A DNA stretch of 11,649 bases. Source: DATGQT01 sp035304085 (GTDB taxonomy: Bacteria > Bacteroidota > Rhodothermia > Rhodothermales > Rubricoccaceae). The translations under genes were made by a program, and so were the position numbers. Every line of letters starts with the position of its first letter. Position 1 is the first letter of the stretch. The stretch lies in assembly GCA_035304085.1 (NCBI GenBank), contig DATGQT010000163.1, forward strand, positions 1-11,649, read 5' to 3'. This document shows positions 1 to 6,230 of the stretch, piece by piece. The notes beneath the pieces were generated by a model. It was not told where the DNA came from and searched no databases. It saw only the letters and a list, made by a program, of their open reading frames with translations.

Positions 1-236
1 CCGGGCAGGCCGGCGAGGGCGGCCTCGGTGGCGGCGGCGTCCGTGACGTCGAGGGGAAGGGCGCGGGCGGTGTCCGGGCCGTGGGCGGCGTTCAGCTCCT
101 CGGTGAGGGCGCGGAGCCGGTCTTCGGAGCGGGCGGCGAGGAGGACGCGGTCGCCCTCGGCGGCGAAGCGGCGGGCCGCCGCCGCGCCGATGCCGGCCGA
201 GGCGCCGGTGATGAGGATGGTAAGGGGAGGAGCCAC
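1..236 (-). CDS. Short-chain dehydrogenase/reductase (YdfG-like), N-terminal part only
   Basis: This is the N-terminal 78 residues of an NAD(P)-dependent short-chain dehydrogenase; the rest lies beyond the window edge. The Rossmann glycine motif TGASAGIG follows the first beta strand (TILI), and the second strand ends LLAARSEDRL. An Arg-Ser after that strand is typical of NADP-preferring members. The stretch PLDVTD is the usual adenine-contacting Asp-Val. The spacing and the end ALAGLPG resemble YdfG, the NADP-dependent 3-hydroxy acid dehydrogenase, but the catalytic Ser-Tyr-Lys is not visible, so the substrate is unknown. There is no in-frame ATG. The best start is GTG at 236, which lies inside a heptamer repeat array and has no Shine-Dalgarno. 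It follows the hydroxyacyl-CoA dehydrogenase by 55 bases on the same strand, so the two are probably co-transcribed. Confidence 0.85.
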   Translation of the reverse strand, partial: MAPPLTILITGASAGIGAAAARRFAAEGDRVLLAARSEDRLRALTEELNAAHGPDTARALPLDVTDAAATEAALAGLP

Positions 237-291
237 TGGGGACTGGGCACTGGCGCGGGCAATTGCCTCCCCAGTGCCTCCTGGCTAGTGC

Positions 292-300
<9 letters not shown>
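233..300. repeat. Degenerate heptamer array with inverted arms (gap between the dehydrogenases)
   Basis: On the plus strand, three heptamers (CCACTGG, GGACTGG, GCACTGG) occupy 233-253, and four (CCCAGTG, CCTCCTG, GCTAGTG, CCTATTG) occupy 270-297. The arms contain a perfect 9-base inverted repeat, 234-242 against 268-276. The array fills the 55-base gap, contains the GTG start of the gene at 236-1, and supplies the TAG stop (292-294) of the upstream gene. It looks like the STRR heptamers of cyanobacteria. No function can be assigned from sequence alone. Confidence 0.8.
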
Positions 301-1140
<840 letters not shown>

Positions 1141-1146
1141 GGGGGT

Positions 1147-1223
1147 GAGCGATTGGTGATTAGCGATTGGCGATGAGCGGGTGCGTGGCGGATCCCTAAT
1201 CGCTAATCGCCATTCGCCCATCG
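1147..1223. repeat. Degenerate heptamer array with inverted arms (thiolase/dehydrogenase gap)
   Basis: The direct heptamers GATTGGT, GATTAGC, GATTGGC, GATGAGC run 1151-1178. The inverted set CTAATCG, CTAATCG, CCATTCG, CCCATCG runs 1196-1223. A perfect 11-base inverted repeat joins 1158-1168 to 1198-1208, with a 29-base loop. The array fills the 62-base intercistronic gap and extends into the thiolase gene, where it encodes the final residues Ala-Asn-Gly-Asp and the TAG stop (1203-1205). The other end comes within about ten bases of the dehydrogenase ATG. Confidence 0.85.
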
Positions 1224-2387
1224 CTCCACGACGATGGCCGTGGCCTCGCCGCCGCCGATGCAGATGGCGGCGAGCCCGCGCTTCGCGCCGCGCTCGGCCA
1301 TCGCGTAGAGGAGCGTCGTGAGGATGCGCGCGCCGGAGGCGCCGATGGGGTGGCCGACGGCCACGGCGCCGCCGCGCACGTTGAGCTTGTCGTGCGGGAT
1401 GCCGAGCTGGTCGCGCGCCGCGAGGGCGACGACGGCGAAGGCCTCGTTGATCTCGAAGAGGTCGATGTCGTCGAGCGTGAGGCCGGCCTTCTCGAGCACC
1501 CGGTTGATGGCGCCGATGGGGGCCGTCGTGAACTCGACGGGCTTCTGGCTGTGCTGCGCCGTCGCGACGATCCGCGCCAGCGGCTGCTTCCCGTTGGCCC
1601 GCGCCCACTCCTCCGAGGCCACCACCAGCGCGGCGGCGCCGTCGTTGATGGTGCTCGCGTTGGCGGCCGTGACGGTGCCCTCCTTCGTGAACACCGGCCG
1701 GAGCGTCGGGATCTTCTCGAAGTTGGTGTTGAACGGCTCCTCGTCCCGCTCGACGACGGTGTCGCCCTTGCGGCCCTTGACCGTCACCGGTACGATCTCC
1801 TCGGCGAACGCGCCGCCCTCGACGGAGGCCTGCGCGCGGCGGTAGCTCTCGATGCTGAACGCGTCCTGCGCCTCGCGCGGGACGTTGCAGGTGTCGGCGC
1901 AGAGGTCGGCCGCCACGCCCATCGCGCTGCCGTCGTAGGCGTCGCGGAGGCCGTCGTGGAAGAGGGCATCGACGAGGGTGGCGTTGCCGTAGCCGTAGCC
2001 GTAGCGGGCCTTGTCGAGGAGGAACGGCGCCTGGCTCATGTTCTCCATGCCGCCGGCCACCACGACCGCATTGTCGCCCGCGCGGATGGACTGGTCGGCG
2101 AGGAGGACCGTCTTCATGCCGCTGCCGCAGACCTTGTTGACGGTCACGCAGGGGACGGACTCCGGCAGGCCGGCGTGGAGGGCGGCCTGCCGCGCCGGCG
2201 CCTGACCGACGCCGGCCGTGACGACGCACCCCATCATCACCTCGTCCACCTGCTCGGGTGCCACGCCCGCGCGGTCGAGGGCGCCGCGGATGGCGGCGGC
2301 GCCGAGGTGGGGGGCGGCGACGTCTTTGAGCGCGCCGCCGAAGGAGCCTACGGGCGTGCGCGCGGCGGAGAGGATGACGGAGGGCAT
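1203..2387 (-). CDS. atoB: Acetyl-CoA acetyltransferase (biosynthetic thiolase)
   Basis: This thiolase condenses two acetyl-CoA into acetoacetyl-CoA, or cleaves the latter with CoA. It is 394 residues, a standard thiolase II length. The N-terminus (ILSAARTPVGSFGGAL) is canonical. The acyl-accepting nucleophile is Cys87 in NKVCGSGMK. The second half carries NEAFAVV, the catalytic His346 in GHPIGASGARI, and the general-base Cys376 in CIGGGEATA. All three are offset by two from the Zoogloea PhaA numbering. It is the first gene of its cluster, beginning after the pan-operon terminator, and is followed by the dehydrogenase that uses its product. Three octamers abut its ATG with no Shine-Dalgarno. 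The last four residues (ANGD) are encoded by the downstream heptamer array and are likely dispensable. Gene names such as phaA or thlA would be equally apt. Confidence 0.95.
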   Translation of the reverse strand: MPSVILSAARTPVGSFGGALKDVAAPHLGAAAIRGALDRAGVAPEQVDEVMMGCVVTAGVGQAPARQAALHAGLPESVPCVTVNKVCGSGMKTVLLADQSIRAGDNAVVVAGGMENMSQAPFLLDKARYGYGYGNATLVDALFHDGLRDAYDGSAMGVAADLCADTCNVPREAQDAFSIESYRRAQASVEGGAFAEEIVPVTVKGRKGDTVVERDEEPFNTNFEKIPTLRPVFTKEGTVTAANASTINDGAAALVVASEEWARANGKQPLARIVATAQHSQKPVEFTTAPIGAINRVLEKAGLTLDDIDLFEINEAFAVVALAARDQLGIPHDKLNVRGGAVAVGHPIGASGARILTTLLYAMAERGAKRGLAAICIGGGEATAIVVERWANGD

Positions 2388-2411
2388 GGGGGATCGGGGG
2401 ATCGGGGGATC
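2388..2411. repeat. Three perfect octamers abutting the thiolase start codon
   Basis: GGGGGATC occurs three times in tandem on the plus strand, directly after the CAT that encodes the thiolase ATG. On the sense strand the leader therefore reads as three C-rich octamers ending at the start codon. No purine-rich ribosome-binding site can fit there. Unlike most other arrays here, there is no inverted arm. Confidence 0.85.
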
Positions 2412-2453
2412 GAAGCTAGCAGGCGGCGCGGGGCGAGGGGTTTAGCCGGAATG

Positions 2454-2481
2454 AAAAAGGACGCGGCCGGGGCACGCGTCC
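2454..2481 (-). terminator. Rho-independent terminator of the pan operon
   Basis: On the minus strand a 7-bp stem GGACGCG/CGCGTCC (2475-2481 with 2459-2465) and a 9-base loop are followed by TTTTT (2458-2454). It lies 26 bases after the panD stop and 66 bases before the thiolase start, so it separates the two minus-strand clusters. Confidence 0.8.
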
Positions 2482-2491
2482 TCATTCGGGG

Positions 2492-2543
2492 CTCCCGCCA
2501 CGGCGGATCAGCGGCGGCGGGAGAGGCGGCGGGTCGTGGGGCG
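2492..2543. repeat. REP-like palindromic element overlapping the panD 3' end
   Basis: An 8-bp inverted repeat CTCCCGCC/GGCGGGAG (2492-2499 with 2516-2523) is followed by a G-rich tail containing GGGTCGTGGGG. This resembles, in layout, the element at 9145-9175 (palindrome, then a GGGGGTGGT tail). Its left part supplies the panD stop codon, and its right part encodes the arginine-rich panD tail. Relationship to the 9145 copy is by architecture, not by close identity. Confidence 0.45.
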
Positions 2544-3002
2544 GCGGCGCCAGCGGGGGGCCCAGACGGCGTGGTCGAGCTCGCGGATGTCCACGGCGTC
2601 GGTCACGCCCGGCTGGTTCGGCTCGTGGATCGGCGTGCCGTCGAGGTCCAGCAGCTCTTTCGGGTTGTTGGCCTTGTCCACGAGGACGACGCGCGGGCGG
2701 TGCGCGCGTGCCTCCTCGGGCGTCATGTCGGCGTAGGCGATGACGATGATCTCGTCGCCGGGGGCGCAGAGCCGGGCGGCGGGGCCGTTGAGGCAGACGA
2801 CGCGGCTCCCCTGCTCGCCGGGGATCGTGTACGTCTCCAGCCGCGCGCCGTTGTTGACGTTGACCACCTGCACCTTCTCGTACGGGAGGATGTTCGCCGC
2901 CGCGAGCAGCTCCACGTCGAGCGTGATCGAGCCCTCGTAGTAGAGGTCGGCCTCGGTGACGGTGAGGCGGTGGAGCTTCCCCTTGAAGAGCGTAACGGTC
3001 AT
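2508..3002 (-). CDS. panD: Aspartate 1-decarboxylase precursor, with extended C-terminus
   Basis: PanD decarboxylates L-aspartate to beta-alanine for pantothenate and CoA. The proenzyme self-cleaves between Gly24 and Ser25, and Ser25 becomes the pyruvoyl cofactor. Here YYEGSITLD places Gly24-Ser25 exactly as in E. coli. Other family blocks follow: Lys9 and His11 in KGKLHR, the block VVNVNNGARLETY, GAR-type loop residues, CLNGPAARL, and PGDEIIVIAYA. The family core ends near residue 115 (PRVVLVDKANN). This protein continues to 164 residues, with an acidic stretch and then WRRRPTTRRLSRRR encoded by a palindromic repeat. The usual length is about 115-130, so the tail is probably an acquired addition. 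It follows panC after a 59-base heptamer-filled gap, and a terminator follows it. The ATG at 3002 gives the conserved N-terminus. Confidence 0.95.
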   Translation of the reverse strand: MTVTLFKGKLHRLTVTEADLYYEGSITLDVELLAAANILPYEKVQVVNVNNGARLETYTIPGEQGSRVVCLNGPAARLCAPGDEIIVIAYADMTPEEARAHRPRVVLVDKANNPKELLDLDGTPIHEPNQPGVTDAVDIRELDHAVWAPRWRRRPTTRRLSRRR

Positions 3003-3007
3003 GAGGT

Positions 3008-3074
3008 GGGGGCTGGGGATTGGGGACCGGGGACTGAGGATTTCCTCCCAGTGCCCAGTGGCTAGTCCCCAATG
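3008..3074. repeat. Degenerate heptamer array with inverted arms (panC/panD gap)
   Basis: On the plus strand the direct heptamers GGGGGCT, GGGGATT, GGGGACC, GGGGACT, GAGGATT run 3008-3042. The inverted set CCCAGTG, CCCAGTG, GCTAGTC, CCCAATG runs 3047-3074. A perfect 9-base inverted repeat links 3019-3027 to 3065-3073. The array fills the 59-base intercistronic gap, supplies the panC TAG stop (3062-3064) and its final residues (AIGD), and ends close to the panD ATG. Its right arm is clearly related to the array at 270-297. Confidence 0.85.
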
Positions 3075-3925
3075 GCTATCGTCACGTTGTCGATCAGGCG
3101 GGTGCTGCCGAAGAAGACGGCGAGGGCGGCGAGGTAGCGGCCGGGCACCAGGGCTTCGACGGGCTGGAGCGTCTCGGCGTCGACGACCTCGGCGTACTGG
3201 AGCCGCGCCAGCGGCGCCCGCGCCACCGCCCGGCGCATCGCGTCAACGAGGGCCGGGGCGCGCCGTTCCCCCGCCTCGGCCGCCGCCCGGGCGGCCGCTA
3301 CGGCCTCCGAGAGCACGACGGCCTGCCGCCGCTCCTCGTCGCTCAGGTAGCGGTTGCGCGAGGAGAGCGCGAGCCCGTCGGCCTCCCGCACGATGGGATG
3401 GCCGACGACCTCGACGCCGAACCCCAGCTCGGCCGTCATCCGGCGGACGATGGCGAGCTGCTGCGCGTCCTTCTCGCCGAAGACGGCGACGTGCGGCCGG
3501 CACGCAAGAAACAGCTTGGCGACGACCGTCGTGACGCCCTCGAAGTGGCCCGGCCGGAAAGCCCCGCAGAGGTGGCGGTCGAGGTCGCGCACGCGCACCG
3601 TCGTGAAGGGCGGGAGGCCGAACGGGTACATCGCCGCCGCGTCCGGCGCGAAGACGACGTCGACGCCGCCGGCGGCCTCCAGCGCGGCGACGTCGGCGTC
3701 GAGGGTGCGAGGGTAGCGCGCGTAGTCCTCGCCCGGCGCGAACTGCGTGGGGTTGACGAAGACCGAGACGGTCACGTGGTCGGCCCGCCGCTTCGCCTCC
3801 TCGACGAGCGCGAGGTGCCCCTCGTGGAGGGCGCCCATCGTGGGGACGAGGGCGAGGCGGCGGCCCGCCGCCCGCGCGGCGTCGGCGCGGGCCTGCATGG
3901 CGGCGACGGCGTGGACCCGCTCCAT
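3062..3925 (-). CDS. panC: Pantothenate synthetase (pantoate-beta-alanine ligase)
   Basis: PanC joins pantoate and beta-alanine using ATP, via a pantoyl-adenylate, to make pantothenate in the cytoplasm. It is 287 residues, the usual size. ATP-binding and catalytic motifs are all visible: PTMGALHEGH (residues 28-37, the HIGH-like signature), VFVNPTQF (55-62), FEGVTTVVAKLF, GEKDAQQLAIVRRM (150 onward), and the KMSKS-like LSSRNRYLS (187-195). The next gene in the cluster makes its co-substrate beta-alanine. It begins 4 bases after the stop of the upstream membrane-protein gene, which suggests translational coupling. The C-terminal residues AIGD and the stop come from the heptamer array. Nothing is missing or broken. 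panB is not in the window. Confidence 0.97.
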   Translation of the reverse strand: MERVHAVAAMQARADAARAAGRRLALVPTMGALHEGHLALVEEAKRRADHVTVSVFVNPTQFAPGEDYARYPRTLDADVAALEAAGGVDVVFAPDAAAMYPFGLPPFTTVRVRDLDRHLCGAFRPGHFEGVTTVVAKLFLACRPHVAVFGEKDAQQLAIVRRMTAELGFGVEVVGHPIVREADGLALSSRNRYLSDEERRQAVVLSEAVAAARAAAEAGERRAPALVDAMRRAVARAPLARLQYAEVVDAETLQPVEALVPGRYLAALAVFFGSTRLIDNVTIAIGD

Positions 3926-3929
3926 CGGC

Positions 3930-4457
3930 TCAGGCGGCGGAGCGCTCGGGCGCCCGCTCGGCCGGCCGCTCGGCGCGGCGGCCGAGCAGCGCGATGAACA
4001 GGATCACGAGGAAGAACAGGAGCAGCGCCCACACCACGCTCTCCAGCGCCCCGACGGCCGCGCGGTAGACCTCCAGCAGCCACTCCGCCCCGTTCAGGCG
4101 CGGCGCCCGGCCCTCCTCGGCGTAGCGCTCCAGCTCGTAGAGCCGCACCCCGCTCGACACCCCGACGACGAGGACGGCGAAGCGGACGAGCCACCGCCAC
4201 CCCCGCCCCACCTCCTCGCCGAAGGCGCGCACGAACACGGCGCCCGTCGCGCGGTCGAACAGCACCGCCGCGGCGAGCGACGCCGCGAGGGCGACGCCGA
4301 GCTGGACGAAGAAGAGGGCGTAGAACACCGGCGGTGAGAGAGGCCGGTCGAATATCGCCCCTGCGCCGCGAACGGCCACGGGAAATCCCGATGGATCCGC
4401 CCCACCGCCGTAGCCGTGGGGTTCCTCCGAACGGATCTTCCATTCTCTCTCCCCCAT
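3930..4457 (-). CDS. Small three-helix membrane protein of unknown function, upstream of panC
   Basis: I do not recognise this family. The product is up to 175 residues with three likely membrane helices, about 44-66 (FYALFFVQLGVALAASLAAA), 88-107 (WLVRFAVLVVGV) and 138-158 (VVWALLLFFLVILFIALLG). A charged tail rich in Ala-Glu-Arg-Pro follows (RRAERPAERAPERSAA). It ends 4 bases before panC, so it is likely co-transcribed with the pantothenate genes, but a link to pantothenate is only positional. The start is doubtful. The ATG at 4457 lies in a heptamer array only 16 bases from the divergent fumC ATG. The first 40 codons use many A/T-ending codons (AGA, CGT, GGA, TTT, ATA, TCA), unlike the rest of the gene. 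GTG at 4328 (Val44), or at 4376, is a credible alternative start and would leave room for promoters. Confidence 0.7.
   Translation of the reverse strand: MGEREWKIRSEEPHGYGGGADPSGFPVAVRGAGAIFDRPLSPPVFYALFFVQLGVALAASLAAAVLFDRATGAVFVRAFGEEVGRGWRWLVRFAVLVVGVSSGVRLYELERYAEEGRAPRLNGAEWLLEVYRAAVGALESVVWALLLFFLVILFIALLGRRAERPAERAPERSAA
4400..4421. other. Hairpin in the fumC / membrane-protein divergent region
   Basis: CCCCAC (4400-4405) pairs perfectly with GTGGGG (4416-4421) around a 10-base loop. It lies 53 bases before the fumC start, within the stretch whose codon use looks non-coding. It could be part of the fumC leader or an operator; neither is shown. Confidence 0.3.
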
Positions 4458-4473
4458 TCCCCCTTTCCTCCAG
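4440..4473. repeat. Pyrimidine-rich heptamer array abutting the fumC start
   Basis: The heptamers CCATTCT, CTCTCCC, CCATTCC, CCCTTTC run 4440-4467, then CTCCAG leads straight into the fumC ATG. The period is seven with degenerate words. The array replaces any Shine-Dalgarno sequence for fumC. On the other strand it contains the only ATG available to the membrane-protein gene. Confidence 0.6.
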
Positions 4474-5862
4474 ATGGCCGACTACCGCATCGAGACCGAC
4501 TCCCTCGGCGAGGTCCGCGTCCCCGCCGACGCCCTCTACGGCGCCCAGACGCAGCGCGCGAAGGAGAACTTCCCCATCTCCGGCCAGCCGTTCCCGCGCC
4601 GGTTCATCGAGGCGCTCGGCACCGTCAAGGCCGCCTGCGCCCGCGCCAACCGCGACCTCGGCCTCCTCGACGCCGCCGTCGCCGAGGCCGTCGCCGCCGC
4701 CGCCGAGCGCGTCCGCGCAGGCGCCCTCGACGCCCACTTCCCCCTCGACGTCTACCAGACCGGCAGCGGGACCTCGACGAACATGAACGCGAACGAGGTC
4801 ATCGCCCGCCTCGCCGCCGAGGCCGCAGGCCGGAAGGTCCACCCCAACGACGACGTCAACATGGGGCAGTCGTCGAACGACGTGATCCCGACGGCGATGC
4901 ACGTCGCCGCGCGGGTCGCGATGGAGGCGGAGCTGATCCCGGCGCTCGACCGGCTCGCCGGGGCGCTGGAGGCGAAGGCGGAGGCGTTCGACGACGTGCT
5001 CAAGAGCGGGCGGACGCACCTCATGGACGCCACGCCCGTCCGCCTCGGGCAGGAGTTCGGCGGCTACGCGGCGCAGGTGCGCAAGGGCGCCGCGCGCGTG
5101 CGCGCCGCGAGCGCCGAGCTGGCCGAGCTCGCCCTCGGCGGCACCGCCGTCGGCACCGGCATCAACCGGCACCCCGGCTTCCCGGCGAAGGCCATCGCCT
5201 ACATCGCGGAGATGACGGGCGTCTCGTTCCGTGAGGCCGAGGACCACTTCGAGGCGCAGGGGGCGAAGGACGCCTACGTGAGCGCGGCCGGCGCGCTCAA
5301 CACCGTCGCCGTCTCGCTCATGAAGATCGCCAACGACGTCCGCTGGATGGGCTCGGGCCCGACGAGCGGGCTGGCCGAGATCCGGCTCCCGTCGCTCCAG
5401 CCGGGCTCCTCCATCATGCCGGGGAAGGTGAACCCCGTGATGAGCGAGGCGCTGATGATGGTGTGCGCCCGCGTGATGGGGAACGCCGTCACGGTGACGG
5501 TCGGCGGGCAGCACGGCAACTTCGAGCTCAACGTGATGATGCCGGTGATGGCGCACGCGATGCTCGAGAGCGTGACGATCCTGGCCAACGCCTGCGACGC
5601 CTTCCGCGCGAGGGCCGTCGAGGGGATCGAGGCGAACCGGGAGCGGTGCCGCGAGCTGCTCGAGAAGAACCCCGCCATCGCGACGGCGCTCAACGCGGAA
5701 ATCGGGTACGACCAGGCGGCGAAGGTGGCGAAGCGGGCGGCGGCCGAGGGCCGGAGCGTGCGCGACGTCCTCCGCGAGATGGCCCTCGTCCCCGAGGACC
5801 GCCTCGACGCCGTGCTCGACGTGCGGAGCATGACCGAGCCGGGGATCCCCGGCAGGGACTGA
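4474..5862 (+). CDS. fumC: Fumarate hydratase, class II
   Basis: FumC reversibly hydrates fumarate to L-malate in the citric acid cycle. It is the oxygen-stable, iron-free class. The protein is 462 residues, the family norm. It begins YRIETDSLGEVRVPADALYGAQTQRA-like, as all class II fumarases do. The active-site blocks are complete: TGSGTSTNMN (97-106), the H-site region HPNDDVNMGQSSND (123-136), SGRTHLMDATP with His182, and the fumarase/aspartase signature GSSIMPGKVNP (311-321) with the catalytic Ser. LALGGTAVGTG (219-229) and the SS and NANE blocks favour fumarase over aspartase. It is transcribed away from the pan cluster. The start ATG is fixed by homology and is preceded by pyrimidine heptamers instead of a ribosome-binding site. 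Octamer repeats begin at the base after its stop. Confidence 0.97.
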   Translation: MADYRIETDSLGEVRVPADALYGAQTQRAKENFPISGQPFPRRFIEALGTVKAACARANRDLGLLDAAVAEAVAAAAERVRAGALDAHFPLDVYQTGSGTSTNMNANEVIARLAAEAAGRKVHPNDDVNMGQSSNDVIPTAMHVAARVAMEAELIPALDRLAGALEAKAEAFDDVLKSGRTHLMDATPVRLGQEFGGYAAQVRKGAARVRAASAELAELALGGTAVGTGINRHPGFPAKAIAYIAEMTGVSFREAEDHFEAQGAKDAYVSAAGALNTVAVSLMKIANDVRWMGSGPTSGLAEIRLPSLQPGSSIMPGKVNPVMSEALMMVCARVMGNAVTVTVGGQHGNFELNVMMPVMAHAMLESVTILANACDAFRARAVEGIEANRERCRELLEKNPAIATALNAEIGYDQAAKVAKRAAAEGRSVRDVLREMALVPEDRLDAVLDVRSMTEPGIPGRD

Positions 5863-5925
5863 AGGAGCGAAGGAGCGAGGGAGCGGATCCCCCTTCACTC
5901 CCCCACCCCATCAGTCCCTCGCTCC
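5863..5925. repeat. Octamer array and long inverted repeat after fumC
   Basis: AGGAGCGA, AGGAGCGA, GGGAGCGG run 5863-5886, starting at the first base after the fumC stop. Related inverted C/T-rich words follow to 5925. A perfect 11-base inverted repeat joins 5872-5882 to 5915-5925 across a 32-base loop. There is no U-tract, so this is not a standard terminator. Confidence 0.75.
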
Positions 5926-5933
5926 CTGCCCCG

Positions 5934-5955
5934 AAGGGCACTCGGGGATGCCCTT
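5934..5955 (+). other. Short hairpin, possibly 3' end processing signal of fumC
   Basis: AAGGGCA (5934-5940) pairs with TGCCCTT (5949-5955) around an 8-base loop. The downstream sequence TAAACT is a poor U-tract, so terminator function is uncertain. Confidence 0.35.
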
Positions 5956-6024
5956 AAACTCCCTCCGCGGCGGGCGCCGAAGAAACTTTTTGGCGCCCAC
6001 GCACGAAAGCGAGACGTGCCTGCG

Positions 6025-6053
6025 TTGGTGCAGGTGCTATCTCCAGGCAAAAT
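6025..6053 (+). promoter_or_regulatory. Weak promoter-like pair upstream of the htrA leader
   Basis: TTGGTG (6025-6030) and CAAAAT (6048-6053) are separated by 17 bases, matching sigma-70-type consensus at 3 of 6 and 4 of 6 positions. A start near 6060 would run directly into the terminator hairpin at 6077. The match is marginal and the organism's own consensus is unknown. Confidence 0.25.
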
Positions 6054-6076
6054 CCCGTGCTGGTGGTCGCGGGTCG

Positions 6077-6112
6077 TGCAGGGCCTCCTCGTGAGGCCCT
6101 GCATGCTTTTTT
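6077..6112 (+). terminator. Strong Rho-independent terminator (or attenuator) before htrA
   Basis: A perfect 11-bp stem, TGCAGGGCCTC (6077-6087) with GAGGCCCTGCA (6093-6103), a 5-base loop CTCGT, then TGC and six T (6107-6112). It is the strongest terminator in the window. It lies 215 bases after fumC and 118 bases before the htrA ATG, so it may end fumC, end a short RNA, or attenuate htrA. Confidence 0.85.
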
Positions 6113-6147
6113 AGCAGCGGCCCCGCACGAACGCCGCGGCCCTTCCC

Positions 6148-6166
6148 GTTGCAACGAGGCTGCAAC
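6148..6166. promoter_or_regulatory. 19-base dyad, possible operator upstream of htrA
   Basis: GTTGCA and TGCAAC are perfect inverted half-sites separated by 7 bases, 64 bases before the htrA start and downstream of the terminator. A spacing of 13 between half-site centres would suit a dimeric regulator. No regulator gene is nearby to support this. Confidence 0.35.
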
Positions 6167-6230
6167 CGTAGACCCCCACCACGCGTGCCACCGGGCGCGC
6201 ACATCCACGGAACCACCACCCCTCACTGCG

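Larger units (their letters stand above)
5972..6112 (+). ncRNA. Candidate small structured transcript or leader upstream of htrA
   Basis: In this stretch without an assignable gene, several hairpins follow one another. The first is a 12-bp stem with G-U pairs at 5972-5998 (GGGCGCC against GGCGCCC, extended through GAAGA/TTTTT). Short stems follow: GCACG/CGTGC near 6001-6019 and CTGC/GCAG near 6020-6033. A strong intrinsic terminator ends the block. A weak promoter match lies inside. No known RNA family (tRNA, SRP, 6S, tmRNA) is recognisable. It could instead simply be the distal 3' region of fumC. Confidence 0.3.

Noticed and set aside
1151..1223. Heptamer arrays considered as a CRISPR array
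   Set aside because: Repeats are 7-8 bases, degenerate and without spacers; no cas genes are present.
1350..3065. 571-codon plus-strand open frame opposite thiolase and panD
   Set aside because: It is antisense to three clear genes, has Arg/Val/Gly-rich composition with no motif, and arises because stops are rare in GC-rich shadow frames.
3772..5898. 708-codon minus-strand open frame opposite fumC
   Set aside because: It spans fumC antisense and the membrane-protein and panC genes in another frame. No conserved motif is seen.
5972..5998. Hairpin considered as the fumC intrinsic terminator
   Set aside because: No U-tract follows the stem on either strand. The T-run lies within the stem itself.
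6057..6230. Upstream extension of the htrA frame to ATG 6057
   Set aside because: It crosses a strong terminator, adds 58 residues with no similarity, and would bury the export signal away from the N-terminus.
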